64,000 nt of DNA. Origin: Otis tarda. Its lineage: Eukaryota; Chordata; Aves; Otidiformes; Otididae. The position numbers and the translations under genes are program-made. The notes under the pieces are model-generated. The model was not told where the DNA came from and made no database searches. It was given only the letters and a program-made list of their open reading frames with translations. This document shows, in pieces, positions 9,590 through 22,232 of the stretch. The stretch lies in NCBI GenBank assembly GCA_026413225.1, contig CM048553.1, positions 41,642,001-41,706,000 on the forward strand, given 5' to 3'. Each line of letters starts with the position of its first letter. The stretch's first letter is position 1.

Positions 9590-11060
9590 AGGAAAGCTAA
9601 ATTAATTTATTGCATCGGTGTTCATTACAGAAGAGAATGAGGTCCTGATATCAGCCATTCCTTATGGGAGATAAGGCTGAGGAACTGGCTCAAATTCAAG
9701 TGTCAATAGAAAAGGCTTTAGAGCAAATTGACACACTGAACAGTAAGAAATCTCCAGGAACAGATGGTATTCACTGAAGATTTATAACAGAACCCAAATA
9801 AAAAATCATTAAACTACTAACAGTGGTGTCTAACCTATTGCCAGAGAAACAGAAGGTGGGAAATGTGACACCAATCTTTATGAAGGACTCCAGAGAGATC
9901 TTGGATCTATAGACTGCAAGTCTGGTTTCTGTACAGGCAAAATAGTAAAACCACAATAAATAATGAGATTCATAGACACCTGGACAAACGCAATATATTG
10001 CATAATACACAGTTTCTACTGAGGTAAGATGTTCCTTACAAACGTATTTTAATTTTTTAAAACTGACAACAAGCATGTAGATTACAGTGATCCTAATGCT
10101 TAATGTACTTTGGTTTTTAAAAGGCTTTTGACACATTCCCTCATTAAAGGCTTCTACAAAACAAATTACCATGGGATTAATGGGAAGTTGTTGCTATGTA
10201 TTAGTAATGACTTAACAGCAGGTGACAAAGAATAGCTGTAAGTGGTCAACTTTCTCAACCAACAGGTCCCCTAAATACCAGTAGTTGGATCTGTGTTCAT
10301 CATTCTCCTGTGCTACCTGGCAGAGGGGTTTCCTGGGATGTAAGACAGCAGGGACTTCCAGAGCTCACTGGAAGGGATAGTGGAATAAAACGGCAAATGA
10401 AGTTCAGTACCAGTAAGTGTGGGGTAATGCATTTGGAGTAAATCAGTCCTGATTTCAGAAAGAATGGACTCTGAATGAACTGTCTTCATCCAGGACAGAG
10501 ATTTGAGGGTTACTGGGGTTCATTCTACAAGATCATCTGCCAAATGATACCATAACTAATAGCAACCAGAGTGTTAGGACTTCTTAGGAAAGCAACTGAG
10601 AACAAAACAGAAGACAGCTTAACAAAACGCAGATGTGTAATAGGTTTAACTCTGCAAAGACAGCAATAATCTTGGCTAAAAAGCTACAGAGTAGGTTAGG
10701 TTCAAAACATGACAGATATTTGTAAAACAAAAAATTATGTCAAGGGTGTAGGTAGTGAATTGTTATTCACTGTTTTTCACAATATTAAGAACTAGAGAAC
10801 ATTTAGATGGCAGCAGTTTTAAAATAAACCAAAGAAAATTCTTTTATACACCATATAATTGTGGAACTCTTTGCTTCAGGGTGGAGACCAAAATTAAAGT
10901 GAATCAAGAAAAGGATTAGACGAGTCCCTGGAGGAGAGGTTCATTAATCAATTTTAAACACAATTCTGCAGATGTTGCCTCTGTTTCAGGAAATTCAAAC
11001 AACTGACAAAAGCTGGAAGAGTATAGAAGGAATGCAAATTTGTTTTCTTATGTCAGTGAT
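9590..11060 (+). mobile_element. Old, degraded CR1/L3-like LINE
   Basis: Scattered relics of LINE reverse transcriptase are readable on the + strand in shifting frames. One matches a NSKKSPGTDGIH-like segment (9742-9777), followed by an AFDT-like segment near 10120, an MHLG-like segment near 10425, and a 3' section near 10800-10960 resembling the common CR1/L3 tail (a WNSL-like segment, then a DESLEE-like segment). Stops and frameshifts are everywhere, so it is non-functional. The left edge is uncertain. Divergence is far higher than in the CR1 copy that begins at 11100. Confidence 0.7.
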
Positions 11061-11099
11061 GTTTCCAAATTCAGGTTTGATAAATGAGAAAAATGACTT

Positions 11100-11898
11100 A
11101 ATTTTCCATCATTGGGGTGACAGCATCAGTGGACAAGGGACGAGCAACGGATATCATCTACCTGGACTTGTGCAAAGCTTTTGACACTGTCCCGCACTAC
11201 ATCCTTCTCTCTAAACTAGAGAGACGTGGGTTTGATGGACGGACCACTCGGTGGATAAGGAGTTGACTGGATGGCCGCACTCAGAGAGAAGGCCAACTGC
11301 ATCCTGGGCTGCATCAAGAGAAGCGTGGCCAGCAGGTCGAGGGAGGTGATTCTGCCCCTCTACTCTGCCCTGGTGAGACCCCACCTGGAGTACTGTGTCC
11401 AGTTCTGGAGCCCCCAACACAAAAAGGACATGGACCAGTTGGAGAAGGTCCAGAGGAGGGCCACAAAGATGATAAAAGGGCTGGAGCACCTCTCGTATGA
11501 GGACAGGCTGAGAGAACTGGGGCTGTTCAGCCTGGAGAAGAGGAGGCTCCGGGGAGACCTGATAGCGGTCTTCCAGTACCTCAAGGGGGCCTACAGGAAA
11601 GATGGGGAGAGGCTGTTCAGTAGGGCCTGTTACGACAGGACAAGGAGTAATGGTTTTAAAATAGAGGGGGGTAGATTTAGATTAGATATTAGGAAAAAAT
11701 TTTTTACAATGCGTGGCACAGGTTGCCCAGAGAGGTGGTGGAAGCCCCATCCCTGGAAACGTTCAAGGCCAGGCTGGATGAGGCTCTGAGCAACCTGATC
11801 TAGTTGGGGATGTCCCTGCTCCTTGCAGGGGGGTTGGACTAGATGACCTTTGAAGGTCCCTTCCAACCCTAACCATTCTATGATTCTACGATTCTATC
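11100..11898 (+). mobile_element. CR1 LINE, 5'-truncated and internally deleted
   Basis: The + strand carries a CR1 ORF2 segment, with KAFDTVP at about 11176, that breaks near 11287. It then continues with the C-terminal CR1 segment ([20 protein letters not shown] and onward) and the classic 3' end, closing in three octamers (ATTCTATG, ATTCTACG, ATTCTATC at 11875-11898). CR1 retrotransposes from its 3' end, so 5' truncation is normal. The internal gap is not normal and reflects a later deletion or template jump. Sequence is close to the other young copies in the window. Confidence 0.93.
11271..11789 (+). pseudogene. CR1 ORF2 C-terminal fragment
   Basis: A 172-codon open stretch corresponds to the C-terminal part of the CR1 reverse transcriptase protein, from the LGCIKRSV motif to the RLDIRKKFF motif. 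Its ATG lies beyond the deletion junction and encodes no catalytic residues. It loses the CR1 frame near 11710, just after the KKFF motif. It is part of the transposon, not a host gene. Confidence 0.88.
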
Positions 11899-14800
11899 AT
11901 TTGTCTCAGAGGTGTGTAGTTTTCCCCTCAGCCTGGAGCTCCTCTCTTAATTTGGCTGCCAGAAGGGTTTCTCTGCAGCATGTCCTTTTTTGAGAGCTCC
12001 TATTTAAGTTCTCCTGTGTAAAAGAATAAAAGATACGCTCCAGCTTTTCCTCTATTCAGGGTGGAGATAAGAGGATACAAAGAGAATCCTTTAACATCTG
12101 TCAAAAACCTGAGATGTTTTGGCATAACACGGACACAAATGCAGAACTGCAGAGAGACCAAATTCTTAAGTGCATATTGTGGATGCAAACAACTAGTAGA
12201 AAGCCTGTTCAAGCAGCATCTTGTTCAGATAGATCCAGATCTTGTAGGGTTATCCTGAAAAAAAAAGTTTCCTACCACTTCATGTAACCCACATGAAAGC
12301 TATTTACCCTCTCATGGACTAATTTCGTAATTTTAGGTGGATACAACTGGTGAAGCAGGCTGCTTTCCTGAACTACACCTGATTTGCACAGTTGGAGTAA
12401 ATTTTGCAATGTGCGCACAAACCCAATGTGCTCTGTAGTTAAGGGCAGCTGTGGTGGGGGGTGGGAACTGCATAGAGACTAAGAGTGGCATAGCTGGCTG
12501 CAGTCATCTCACTTCACGCTACCGTATAAAAAGTATGCTTCTACTCTAAGCAAGCCTTTTAGACTGCCTCTAGAGTCTACAGAGGGGGATAGAACCCTCC
12601 ACAGGGAGGTTCATCCAATTTTCTTGGGTACTATTTAGGATGGGATTAATTGGTCTCTTAATTAATTGGGTATTAGAGGAAGCCTAGCTGAGTGGTTTAC
12701 ATTTGGTGTGTTTTACATGATTAGGTGAGGGGAATCCTATGCACAATTGAAAAAAAAAAAACCACAAAACCAGCAGAAATTATCATGGAAATTACTGTGA
12801 GTGGAGTAGATACAGTTTGTACCTCAGACTTTGGCTTTCTCAGAAGATCCTAAACAAAGGATAAATAGTGGTGCTTCTTGAACAATACTTGTAACCACAT
12901 GGGGAAAATGTTAAATATAAACTGCACAGTCTCAATAAAACAGAGGCGAGGCTGCTATAATGAGCAATTCAGTTCAGCAAAGAGCCCAAAGGTAGCAATC
13001 ACAGTGCACTTCAATTCCTTAGTCCAGCTGCTATGTAACAGCAACAGCACCGGGTTGCCATCAGCACATGAATGATGTCCTTCTCTTCATATCTCTTCCT
13101 CCCCAAAACTCACCATGACACATGAACTCTGATATCTGGCTCTGCAGAAGTTGTACAGAAGCATCTGAAAGAATAGCTGAACTTTCTTATTCTATGTTCT
13201 GCCTCACAAGAACTTTTCTGTAAGCTGAAACTTGTATAACAGATAGTAAATAAACTATGACATAATCTAGGGAATTAGCAGAACTTTTAGCAGCTGAGAG
13301 AAATACAGCAGTTGCAGCTTGCTTTAGCTTATGGGAGAGAAAACAAAATCTGTAATACCACATCTTCACTAAGCTTTAGTTTTCAGTGCCAATAAATTGT
13401 GAAAATTCGTGTAATGCAGTCCAATTTAAAAATAAACAGTATGCAAAATACACAGAGTGGTGTCCCATAAATATGACATCAACTATGAGATTTACACTTC
13501 AGAACTGTGCACTTAACACACATTTTTCGTTCTTGCTTGCAGTTGATACCCAGGTATGTTTTTTGAATGTATTTTGGTCTCTCAGAAGCATAGTGCCATG
13601 TCCTATTACGTTCCACACGTAAGCAGTGAGAAGATTACATGCCAGCCACCAGCATTGTACAAGTCAAAAGTGATTTACCACAGATACATGTGCCTCTTGA
13701 TGACTATTTCTAAGATTATACAGCTGTTGTTTATCAAGTATCATTTATAAAGCATTACATGACAGTAAGCTATAAAGAATGCATGTGCAAGCTTGTAAAA
13801 TGAAACATAATGCTTGGTAATTTAAAAAATATATTCATTGTAGATTTAATTGTTGAATAGTTATGTTGATTTATACCACACAAATGGGGACTTTATGATT
13901 CACAATGACTTAGCAGACAGTGAACTTCATTGCATCACTAAAATTGGTTTATGGGATTGACTTGCAAAAAATGTTGAGTGTGTTCATAGGGATCAGTCCT
14001 GCATTCTCTGCACTGTCGAAACTTTGCACTACTCTTGACTCTGCTTGTTCAAACAGGAACACCACTGGCTTCAGTCCCACTAGCCTGACTGAGTCTAAAA
14101 GTTTATGAGATGACTAGTTATAGACTCACGTTAAAACAGCTAGTAACACCAGTCCTGTTTCTAATAGGTTGGTAATGAGTCCTTCTTCAGAATATTATTT
14201 TGTAGTTAAAAGTAAAATGGATTGATAACCAAACTTTCTTCAGAAACTTGCACTTTTATTTAAAAAATAAATCATTTATAAGCAAAAAGCTCAGTAGTTG
14301 GAGAGGATTAATGAAATAAAAAATTACAACGGTAATTTAGTAATTGTGATATATTTTTGTCTTGCCTCTATTTCCCACTACGAGCTGGATTCACCAGAGA
14401 GACAGTAACTCCCATAACTCCCATGCTACATCAAAACAAGACACTGCTAACATCAAACCTGTGTACCAGGACAGAAGTAGTCCGGTGAGCTGACAGATCA
14501 GGGTTACTCAAGCTTAATATTCATAAAGCTCTTGAGACCATATGGCAGTATTTCCAACATTTTTTTTTCAGATGGAATATTTTTATTTTTTATTATTTTT
14601 AACAAGCTTTTGAAATTTCTGATCAAGTTCTGGTGAAATTGCACTTGCTGACCATCTCTGACACCTCTGTGCTCAGTCCTAGCTGAGAAGCCTACAGTTA
14701 TATGGGAATGGAGAGTGCCTTTCCTACCTATTCTGTGAAAAAACTTACCCAGTAGCTTGCCTATTTCAACGCACAGGGAACTTCAATATCAAAAGTCTGC

Positions 14801-17626
14801 ACTCTTCATATATGCTAAACTCCATAAATGAAATTCAAACGTTGTTTCCTTAAAAATTTAAAGAGTGGGTCTGACAAGTGTAGCGAGCCAAGAATAATCC
14901 AATAATGTTGGGTCCCAGGTGAATGTATAATTGGATACAGTTCATCACAGCGCCTGTCTATTTTTTTTCTTATAAGGAAGCGGTAAAAGAAAACCTGTTA
15001 GTTTTCTGAATGAGTGAGCAGTACCCTTGTAAAATATGTGTAACTGCTTGCATACACAGAAGAGTAAATATACACAGCATTCATGCATATGTTTCTGTCA
15101 TATGTTTGCACACCTGTGACCGTAGAAAGAAAATAAAGCTGTATTATTCCAGGCTCAAAATTAATGCACGATGTTTACTTACTGAATACTTATAACACAA
15201 TCTGAATCTAAAATACCTCCACAAGAAGAGTGAAATTCTTGCAGAATACATGGGTAAGATTATTAGATATTTCCTGCTTTGTCAGTTGGTAACCTACCTG
15301 CTTTTGACTGTTTCTTTAAATTATGAGGAATTCTCGGTATAGAATCTGTGTACACATAGCGCGTATTTTGCTCTTTCTTTTGTTTGTTTGTTTTGGAAGA
15401 TTGGATGTGTATTTGTGCTTGGACATTTGAAAAATACCAATGCCCTGCATTAACCCACAAACCAAATACTGAATGCAACAGGAATTTCCTACAAATGTGT
15501 TAGATGATGAATACTTGGCTCTGATCTCACAGGAACACTTCGAACAGAAAAATCAGAAGTACTGGAATTCAATTATTATGATAGTTCAATTAACCTCTAT
15601 TGAACAGATGTAGAAATTATACATGTAGCTGACTTCAGACATGGACCTCTGCCCACCAAGGACTAATCCAAGATCACCAAATTCATTTCATTTCAGACCT
15701 TTGCTCTCAGAAATGAGTACTACAGTAAGTGATATCACCATTAAATATCCCTTTAGCACCATAATCTTTCTAAAAGTCTGTTCAGCGCTCAGTTTTATAC
15801 CAAGAAACGTAACACGATATCCCCAAGTGTTATCACAGAAATTCTAAAGGAAAAGTGAGTGATAAAAAGGGGGTTTTAACATAAGCTTTGCTGAATATTG
15901 CTGTAAGCCTACTTGGCTTTGGCTCTGCAGACTTACACCAAAATGCATTAATTTATACCTCCAATTTTAATATATTTGTATCTTGGTGACTAGAAAATGT
16001 TTTGAATTTATTCCTTTGCACAAGGCCCAGTCCAAGGCTGTATTCTCAGAACCAAAGTGGTATACACAGTGTGAGACATCCCTCTACAAGATGGTATTTT
16101 CTGTCTAACCATAAAGGATATTTCTTTATGATCCAGGAAGTTCCCTAACTTACAACTTATAGCCTTTTCTTAACACAGACAAAATAAAGTTTTGTAATCA
16201 GTTATGCAGCTACGAACACAAATTCTACGCTAATGTATTCTAGGAAAATATTACCTGTGTTGTCTGTGCAAGGTGATTTTTATTGCTCACACATTAAGAC
16301 TATAGAAGAAAAAATGAGTACAGAGTTCAAAGGCAGTGGCTCTTTCTCCCAAATATGTTTGGTTTTACACTGTCGTGTATATATTATTTGTTCATTTACT
16401 TTTCTCATACTAGCACCATTTCACAAGGAGGAAAATGGTCTTTTCCATTTCTCCATTACATTTGTTTCTGTTTATATCTGTTGTTGAGACTGACTGCCCT
16501 GATCTTCCTGGTTTCTCCTTAGCTATTTCTATTAATACTCTCATTTTCTTACAGCAGACAGTTTCCAGAGGGAGTCTGTCGGCTGGCATCCAGCGAGAAT
16601 ATCCTTAAATATTCACCACTGTGTTCTGAGTAAGAAAAAGATTAGCTACTTTGTTGTAACTTCTTGGATCCCTGTTGATGGCGAAAACTTTCTGTCATAT
16701 ATCTAAACTCCTTGGCAAGTGCTCACGCACTCAATTAAGTCTTCTTCCTAACATTCTGGTAAATCACCAGCATTGGCTGGAGCATATTCCCAAGGAAATT
16801 ACACTGGAGATGGAAATTCTTCATTTTATTCTGGACATGTGTATTTTCAGTGGTTGTAACATTTAGTTGCTTTTGACCATAGCGTTCCTATCTTTGAGAT
16901 TACTTTCTTGTTTTGATTCCTTTGGCAAATATAATGTGATTTAGATAAGCAAACCAACAAGCAAGATGGGGTGGAGGGAGTGGAGAGTCAGATCTTCTTC
17001 TGAGACAATAGGTCTGAATACAGTGTCTTCTTCCTTAGAGCTGCCAGTATCCTACTGGTAAAGGGATCTAGTCCTGATTGGTAAAATCAGTTACTTTTTA
17101 TGAGACAAAGTGTTTATCCTGAGCTAGAGAAAGGAAAATCTAGGTACACTGCCTAAATTTATACCATTTGTGTAGAGCTATGGGTAAATTAATATTCTTC
17201 AATAGTTAATATAAAAGTGATTTTTTTTCAGTGTTTTCTGCAGTGTGGTCATCATCTTGACTAGGCCATTTTCTTTTTTATTTGTGATTACACTGAACAC
17301 CTCACCTATGTTTACTGTAGGATAATAACCTAGTGAAAAGCCAAGCAATTCCAGTTTTTGAACACTGGGAAGTATTTAATGTAATTATAGCTTCTTTTAA
17401 AACAACTAACAGCTTGGAAATATGGGGAAACTGCAGAGTGGATAACAACTTGAATACTGCTGCTCTGATTGCTTTTCCCATAATGTATCTCTTTTAAATA
17501 ACGAAACTTCGTTATTGGCATGATAATCTAGTAAGACATTAAACTTCAAGCCTGTTAACAGGGAGGATATTGTCTTATATATAAACTACAGTTTATGCAT
17601 TATGTTTCGTAATTTACAATTATTGT
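11899..17626. other. Gene-free AT-rich DNA
   Basis: I see no gene or clear repeat. Open frames are under 85 codons, without recognisable domains. A/T runs occur near 12750 and 14560. The stretch looks intergenic or intronic. Confidence 0.55.
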
Positions 17627-17832
17627 CTACAAGCAATTACATTTACAGTAAGCAGGTTGTAACAACAGTACTAAGGCAGCCTGGCTTCCTATAAACTCAT
17701 GTCCTACATCTTCTCCAAAATCACTCCCACTAGCTAGGTTTCCTCTTACACAAATCCCTCTGCTGTTGTACCTGCAGCTGCCTGTCCCTAATCTTACTGC
17801 CTTCCACCATAACATCCTCTTACTCTTTTCAG

Positions 17833-17927
17833 ATCACTAGATACCTCCTGCAAAATCTCCCTGATGTATCTACCAGATCATCAGCTCCCTCCTGTGCCCC
17901 CCATCTACACTTTACTTATGCTGCCAG
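17833..17927 (+). other. Splice-bounded candidate exon
   Basis: A strong pyrimidine tract and AG (TACTCTTTTCAG, ending 17832) precede 95 bases that end at a near-consensus donor (CCAG|GTGAGG at 17928). Two of the three + frames are open throughout. No protein family is recognised, and such pairs arise by chance in long intergenic DNA. A conserved coding or UTR exon of an upstream gene is possible but unproven. Confidence 0.22.
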
Positions 17928-20119
17928 GTGAGGAAAAGTCTGCAAGGACTGGCTGGCATTTGCTGGCTGGTTGGCCAGGTAGTGGGCACGTGTAGTATCA
18001 AACCCCAGATCCTGCATGGGTTGACTTTCCCTCTCTGGGTGGCAGCACCAATAAGGTCTCCGTCTTCCCTCTAGGCATGAAGTTCATAAACCTTGTAACA
18101 ACTTATATCTTTAAGACTTCTGACAAATTTAATCTAAGTCACTGGATTAAACAAAAAAATGTGAAAGGACTGGCAAAAAGATCATAGCACAGCTATGTCA
18201 GCTTTAAATGTGGAGAAAACTGAGCTAAAAGTGACTTTCACAGTTGTAAATTAAGATGTGAAACTTGAAAAAAGAGGAGGAGGAATTCTTGTTAGTTCTT
18301 CTTTATTTTCTTTTAGAATCAATGAAACCTTAAATATCCAGTATGGTCAAGATCTGTTCCCCGAAAGACTCATGACTGCTATATTGCCTGCCTTCCTGTC
18401 TGGAAATTTAGGATATAAACTTCTGAAATCTTATCATTTTTTGTTTCCTCAGAACATTGCCGGTAAGAAATTCCAAAGACATTTTCTCTGGTGTAGAATA
18501 AATCCAAATGGAGAAGACAATAATACTAAATGAAAAAGATAGCATTTTCCATTAATTTGTGGATATAAAAATACAAGACAGTGGGGCTGCCTTGAGCTCT
18601 AACAGTCCTGAAGTGATTTGGTCAGCTGAGTGTTTGGAGAATTTTGTGGCTGCTTAGGCTAAAACACTGCAGGAAGGCAGAGAAATTGCTGGGTGCACAG
18701 TCCAGAATTTTCAAATGCCAAGGGACAAATATTCAAATAACTTGTCTGTTCACATTATTTTGTTTGAATCTCCCTGAAAATACATACAATCTCTCTCTCT
18801 CACACACACACAAATATGCTTTATGTAGACACACCAGTTACTGTTGCAGCTGGACTTTTTAAGGACAAATGTATATCATAAAGCCATTTTTATACATGGC
18901 ACTTTTGCTAGCATAGTCTCAGCAGAGGCCCAGGATTGAACAAGGAGCGTATAAGCACAAAAATTGAAGTGCCTTCATATTCAAAATGGTGCTCACTCAT
19001 CCTTGATCAGAATTGAAGGAAGGCAAACTTGGAGGAGCATGCTCTTCTGGTAGTACTTTACCTGTCTAGAGATACACAGAGGATTTTTGTTCCAGACCTT
19101 TGCTACCCAGCAGAGTCCAAACAAAGGGAAAATGTCATCATGGTATGTCATTTGTGCTGCCACTGCAAGACTTCAAAATGCTACACTATTTCCTCGAGTC
19201 TCACTGTAACACAACCATTATTCTATGTAATCTATATCATGACTCTATTGCAGAAGCTGTTGTACTGTAAACCTGACCCTCTGAGGGCAACTAAGACATA
19301 TTTAAGTGAGATAAAAAACAACCTTTGATAAAACATGGAAATTTTCCATGATATATTGCACATAGGAATAATAAATTAAAAATTCCTTTAAAATATTCTA
19401 AGGCCAAAGACCAGTCAGGTCAGGACCCTCCTGTGCTATGGGCTGTAAAAGCATTTAGCAAATGACTGTTCTTTCCCCAAAGACTTAAGTAGATGAATCA
19501 GTCAGTTGGGGAAAAGGAGAAGGACATAATGCCACAGAAGGAGGTAGATTAATGGGTGATAGTAACACAACTTCTGACCTAACTAGTTCTTATTGAAATA
19601 ATTATTTACTGTATTTGAAAGCCAAGTGTTACAAGTTTGTGCTTGGACCTTATCAGATAAACAACTTTCAGACTCACCTAGTGAGCATATTGAAATGAAA
19701 GAAGTAAATGGATTTTTTTTCACTCAAAAATACTTTCATGTGTCTAAATAATTTCAAGAAGTATTTTCCATGTTTACAAAAACTGATGACATTTTAAACA
19801 AAACTTCACTCAGATCACAAATGCCAATGACACTACCTTACAACTGGTCATAAAGAAAGAAGGCTGGTCTTAGTATGTTGTGCATTCCTGGGTTTTTCCA
19901 GTTTAATTTAAATGGCACCTTGGTGATTGTATTATTTGCATTCAGCTTATTCAATTTTTTTTTCTGTAGAAATGGTATTGATTTTTGTCTTAGTCAATGG
20001 AAAGCCCAAGCAGTGCCACAGTAGAAAACAAAAACAAGCAGTAAAAGAACACAACGGAATAATGTCCATTTAAAATGGAAACGTGAGATAAGTAAGGCAA
20101 TGACAAAATCTAGCAGGGA
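17928..20119. other. Gene-free DNA with a short microsatellite
   Basis: No gene is recognised. The notable item is the (CT)n(CA)n repeat near 18790. A moderately GC-richer patch covers about 17930-18070. Confidence 0.5.
18790..18813. repeat. (CT)n(CA)n microsatellite
   Basis: About five CT units pass directly into about six CA units. Confidence 0.85.
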
Positions 20120-20275
20120 ACCAGATGTTGGGGTTAAAAGGAGAATATGCCCGGTGATGAAAGCTGGCTGCAACGAAAGAGGGAGCTCTCACCGCACCGG
20201 CCCCCGCCAGCCGGGAAGGGTGGGTTGCATCTTCCAGCTGAGGCTAAGGAGGTGAAGGTGCCCATTCCCTCCCTC
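20120..20275. other. Isolated GC-rich patch with minus-strand splice-like sites
   Basis: About 150 bases with several CpGs stand out from AT-rich surroundings. On the minus strand, an acceptor-like CCTTAGCCTCAG (ending 20238) and a donor-like GCG|GTGAGA (20192-20187) bound a 45-base block at 20193-20237. It may be a small exon, a minor promoter or a relic of an insertion. No protein is recognised. Confidence 0.25.
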
Positions 20276-21631
20276 TTTATTTTCACTCCTTAATACGATT
20301 CAATGCCATTTTTGTATTACTCCTTATAGAAAGCTATAGCAGAACGCTCCACAGCAAATTACAGCCAGATATGAGCAATGAATGAAACTTGGCAATGCTT
20401 ACCAGGTCTAGATGTCAGAGGAATATTTTCCTGAGTTAGGAAGGTGCATCTTATCCCCATAGCAGTAAGTCTGTTTCTTCCTGTATTTGCACAAAACCCA
20501 AACACACTCAGAAAAAGTACTATAGGATAAATAATAACAAATATCAACTGTGTTTATGACAACCAAGAATGCAGACTGAAGGCTCGATGTAAAACTCGCT
20601 GAATTTAACTAGAAGACTCTGACCTCATTAGGTTGAATGAAAGAGTGACAGTGTGATTTTGCAAACCTCCTTGGAGTAGCTCTTACCCCTATACATCACC
20701 CTTTCTTTTTTTAATATCCTGTTCCATGTGACTAAGAAAGTAGTCAAAGGTTAACATAGATAAATAGCTATATTTTATCCTCTGTAGATAAACAATTACG
20801 CCTAAGATCTCAATTACAGACACCCCAGTGGTATTCTTGTTTGCTCCCTTGTTTGTATTGTTTTGGAAATAATTATTTCCAAATAAGCTTCAAAGAATGA
20901 AATACTTAAGACTCAATGTGATCCACTGAAAAGCTGGTCAGAAAGCATCTAGATGCTCAGTGTAAAACTGACTCCAAGTTACGGATACTAAAGGCTTGCC
21001 ATGACGTAGGTGTTGGGTCCCATTATGAGATGCCCTAGGGTATCTTTCCTGATGACCAGACACCTCTCCAGAAGGAGACTAGAAACCTATGTTTCAGCCC
21101 ATGAATCATGCTGCATCATTCAGCAGTGTCTGCAGGATGGCTACAAACCTGGAGCAGACTCTCCAATGAAACGGTAACTTGCATCAGCAAGTATGTTTAC
21201 CAGTTGAGCATCTGTTTAATCTTTTCTTCAACCAATGCCACCCACTTAGCATATCCAAGAATATAGTAGAGGACAACAGTATATAGGTTCAGTTACCACT
21301 CTTGATTCTCTATTACATTAAATATTTGCTGCTAACCCATAAGGTCCTAGGGAAGGAATGTGCACTACATGCATCCATGCAGCAATCAATTTGTGAAGGG
21401 CTGTATGTAACAAGTAACTGTTAAAATAAGTCACCTAAAAATATCCTTTCATTCTGTACTCCATGCTATTCACTTCAGGAATTAGGTTATAGGAATGCCA
21501 TTTCAAAAGTAATTGCAGAACTGAATATCTGCCCTAGAGGCTGAATTCAGGAAGTAAAGCCAGGGAGAAGTATGTTGAGACACTGCAAATAAGAACTATG
21601 TGTGCTGGTAAGACTTAACTTTTCTGTATTT

Positions 21632-21652
21632 TATATATATATATATATATAT
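21632..21652. repeat. (TA)n microsatellite
   Basis: About ten uninterrupted TA units, self-complementary. Confidence 0.9.
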
Positions 21653-22203
21653 TAAAAATGTATGTGTACAAAAAATTACACATGTATTAAGACACATTTA
21701 TAAAGACACATACATCCCTATGGCTGCTTGCACTGATTATTACAGCTTTTTTTTTCTGTTTAGTTTTACAAGAATTCTAACCAGCAACACAAGTTTCAGT
21801 AACGTAAAAACTCCCAGAAAATCAAGGAATCCACCATCTACAAAGATTCTGAATGCTGTAGTCATTTCCAGGGCTCTGCTTATAGATGGACTAAAATTAT
21901 GGAGGAATACACAGTCTGTAACTTACGGGCCAGGCCCATTATTTGGGAGCATACTATGCTGAAAACTTCCAATTTTGTTAATTCCTTCTCTAGATTCAGT
22001 CTTCCACTATTCAGATGCACACTTACACCTTTCTGTTTGGTTTTGGGTTTTTTTTTTTTTTTCTCTTAGATGGACAGATTATTCTCTTTTTTGTTTAGTT
22101 TGGTTTCAGGTTTTTTGTTATCCTGTGTTTGCCACGCTCACATCTGACTCATATTTTGGTCCATCTTTGGAAATATTGTCACAGGTCACTGACATAAAAG
22201 TCT

Positions 22204-22232
22204 TTTGCACCTGGCACCTGTGCAGGTGCAAA
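22204..22232. repeat. Inverted repeat with 10-bp arms
   Basis: TTTGCACCTG (22204-22213) and CAGGTGCAAA (22223-22232) are perfect complements around a 9-base loop that contains another CACCTG. The arms therefore hold three E-box-type CACCTG/CAGGTG cores within 29 bases. Confidence 0.7.
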
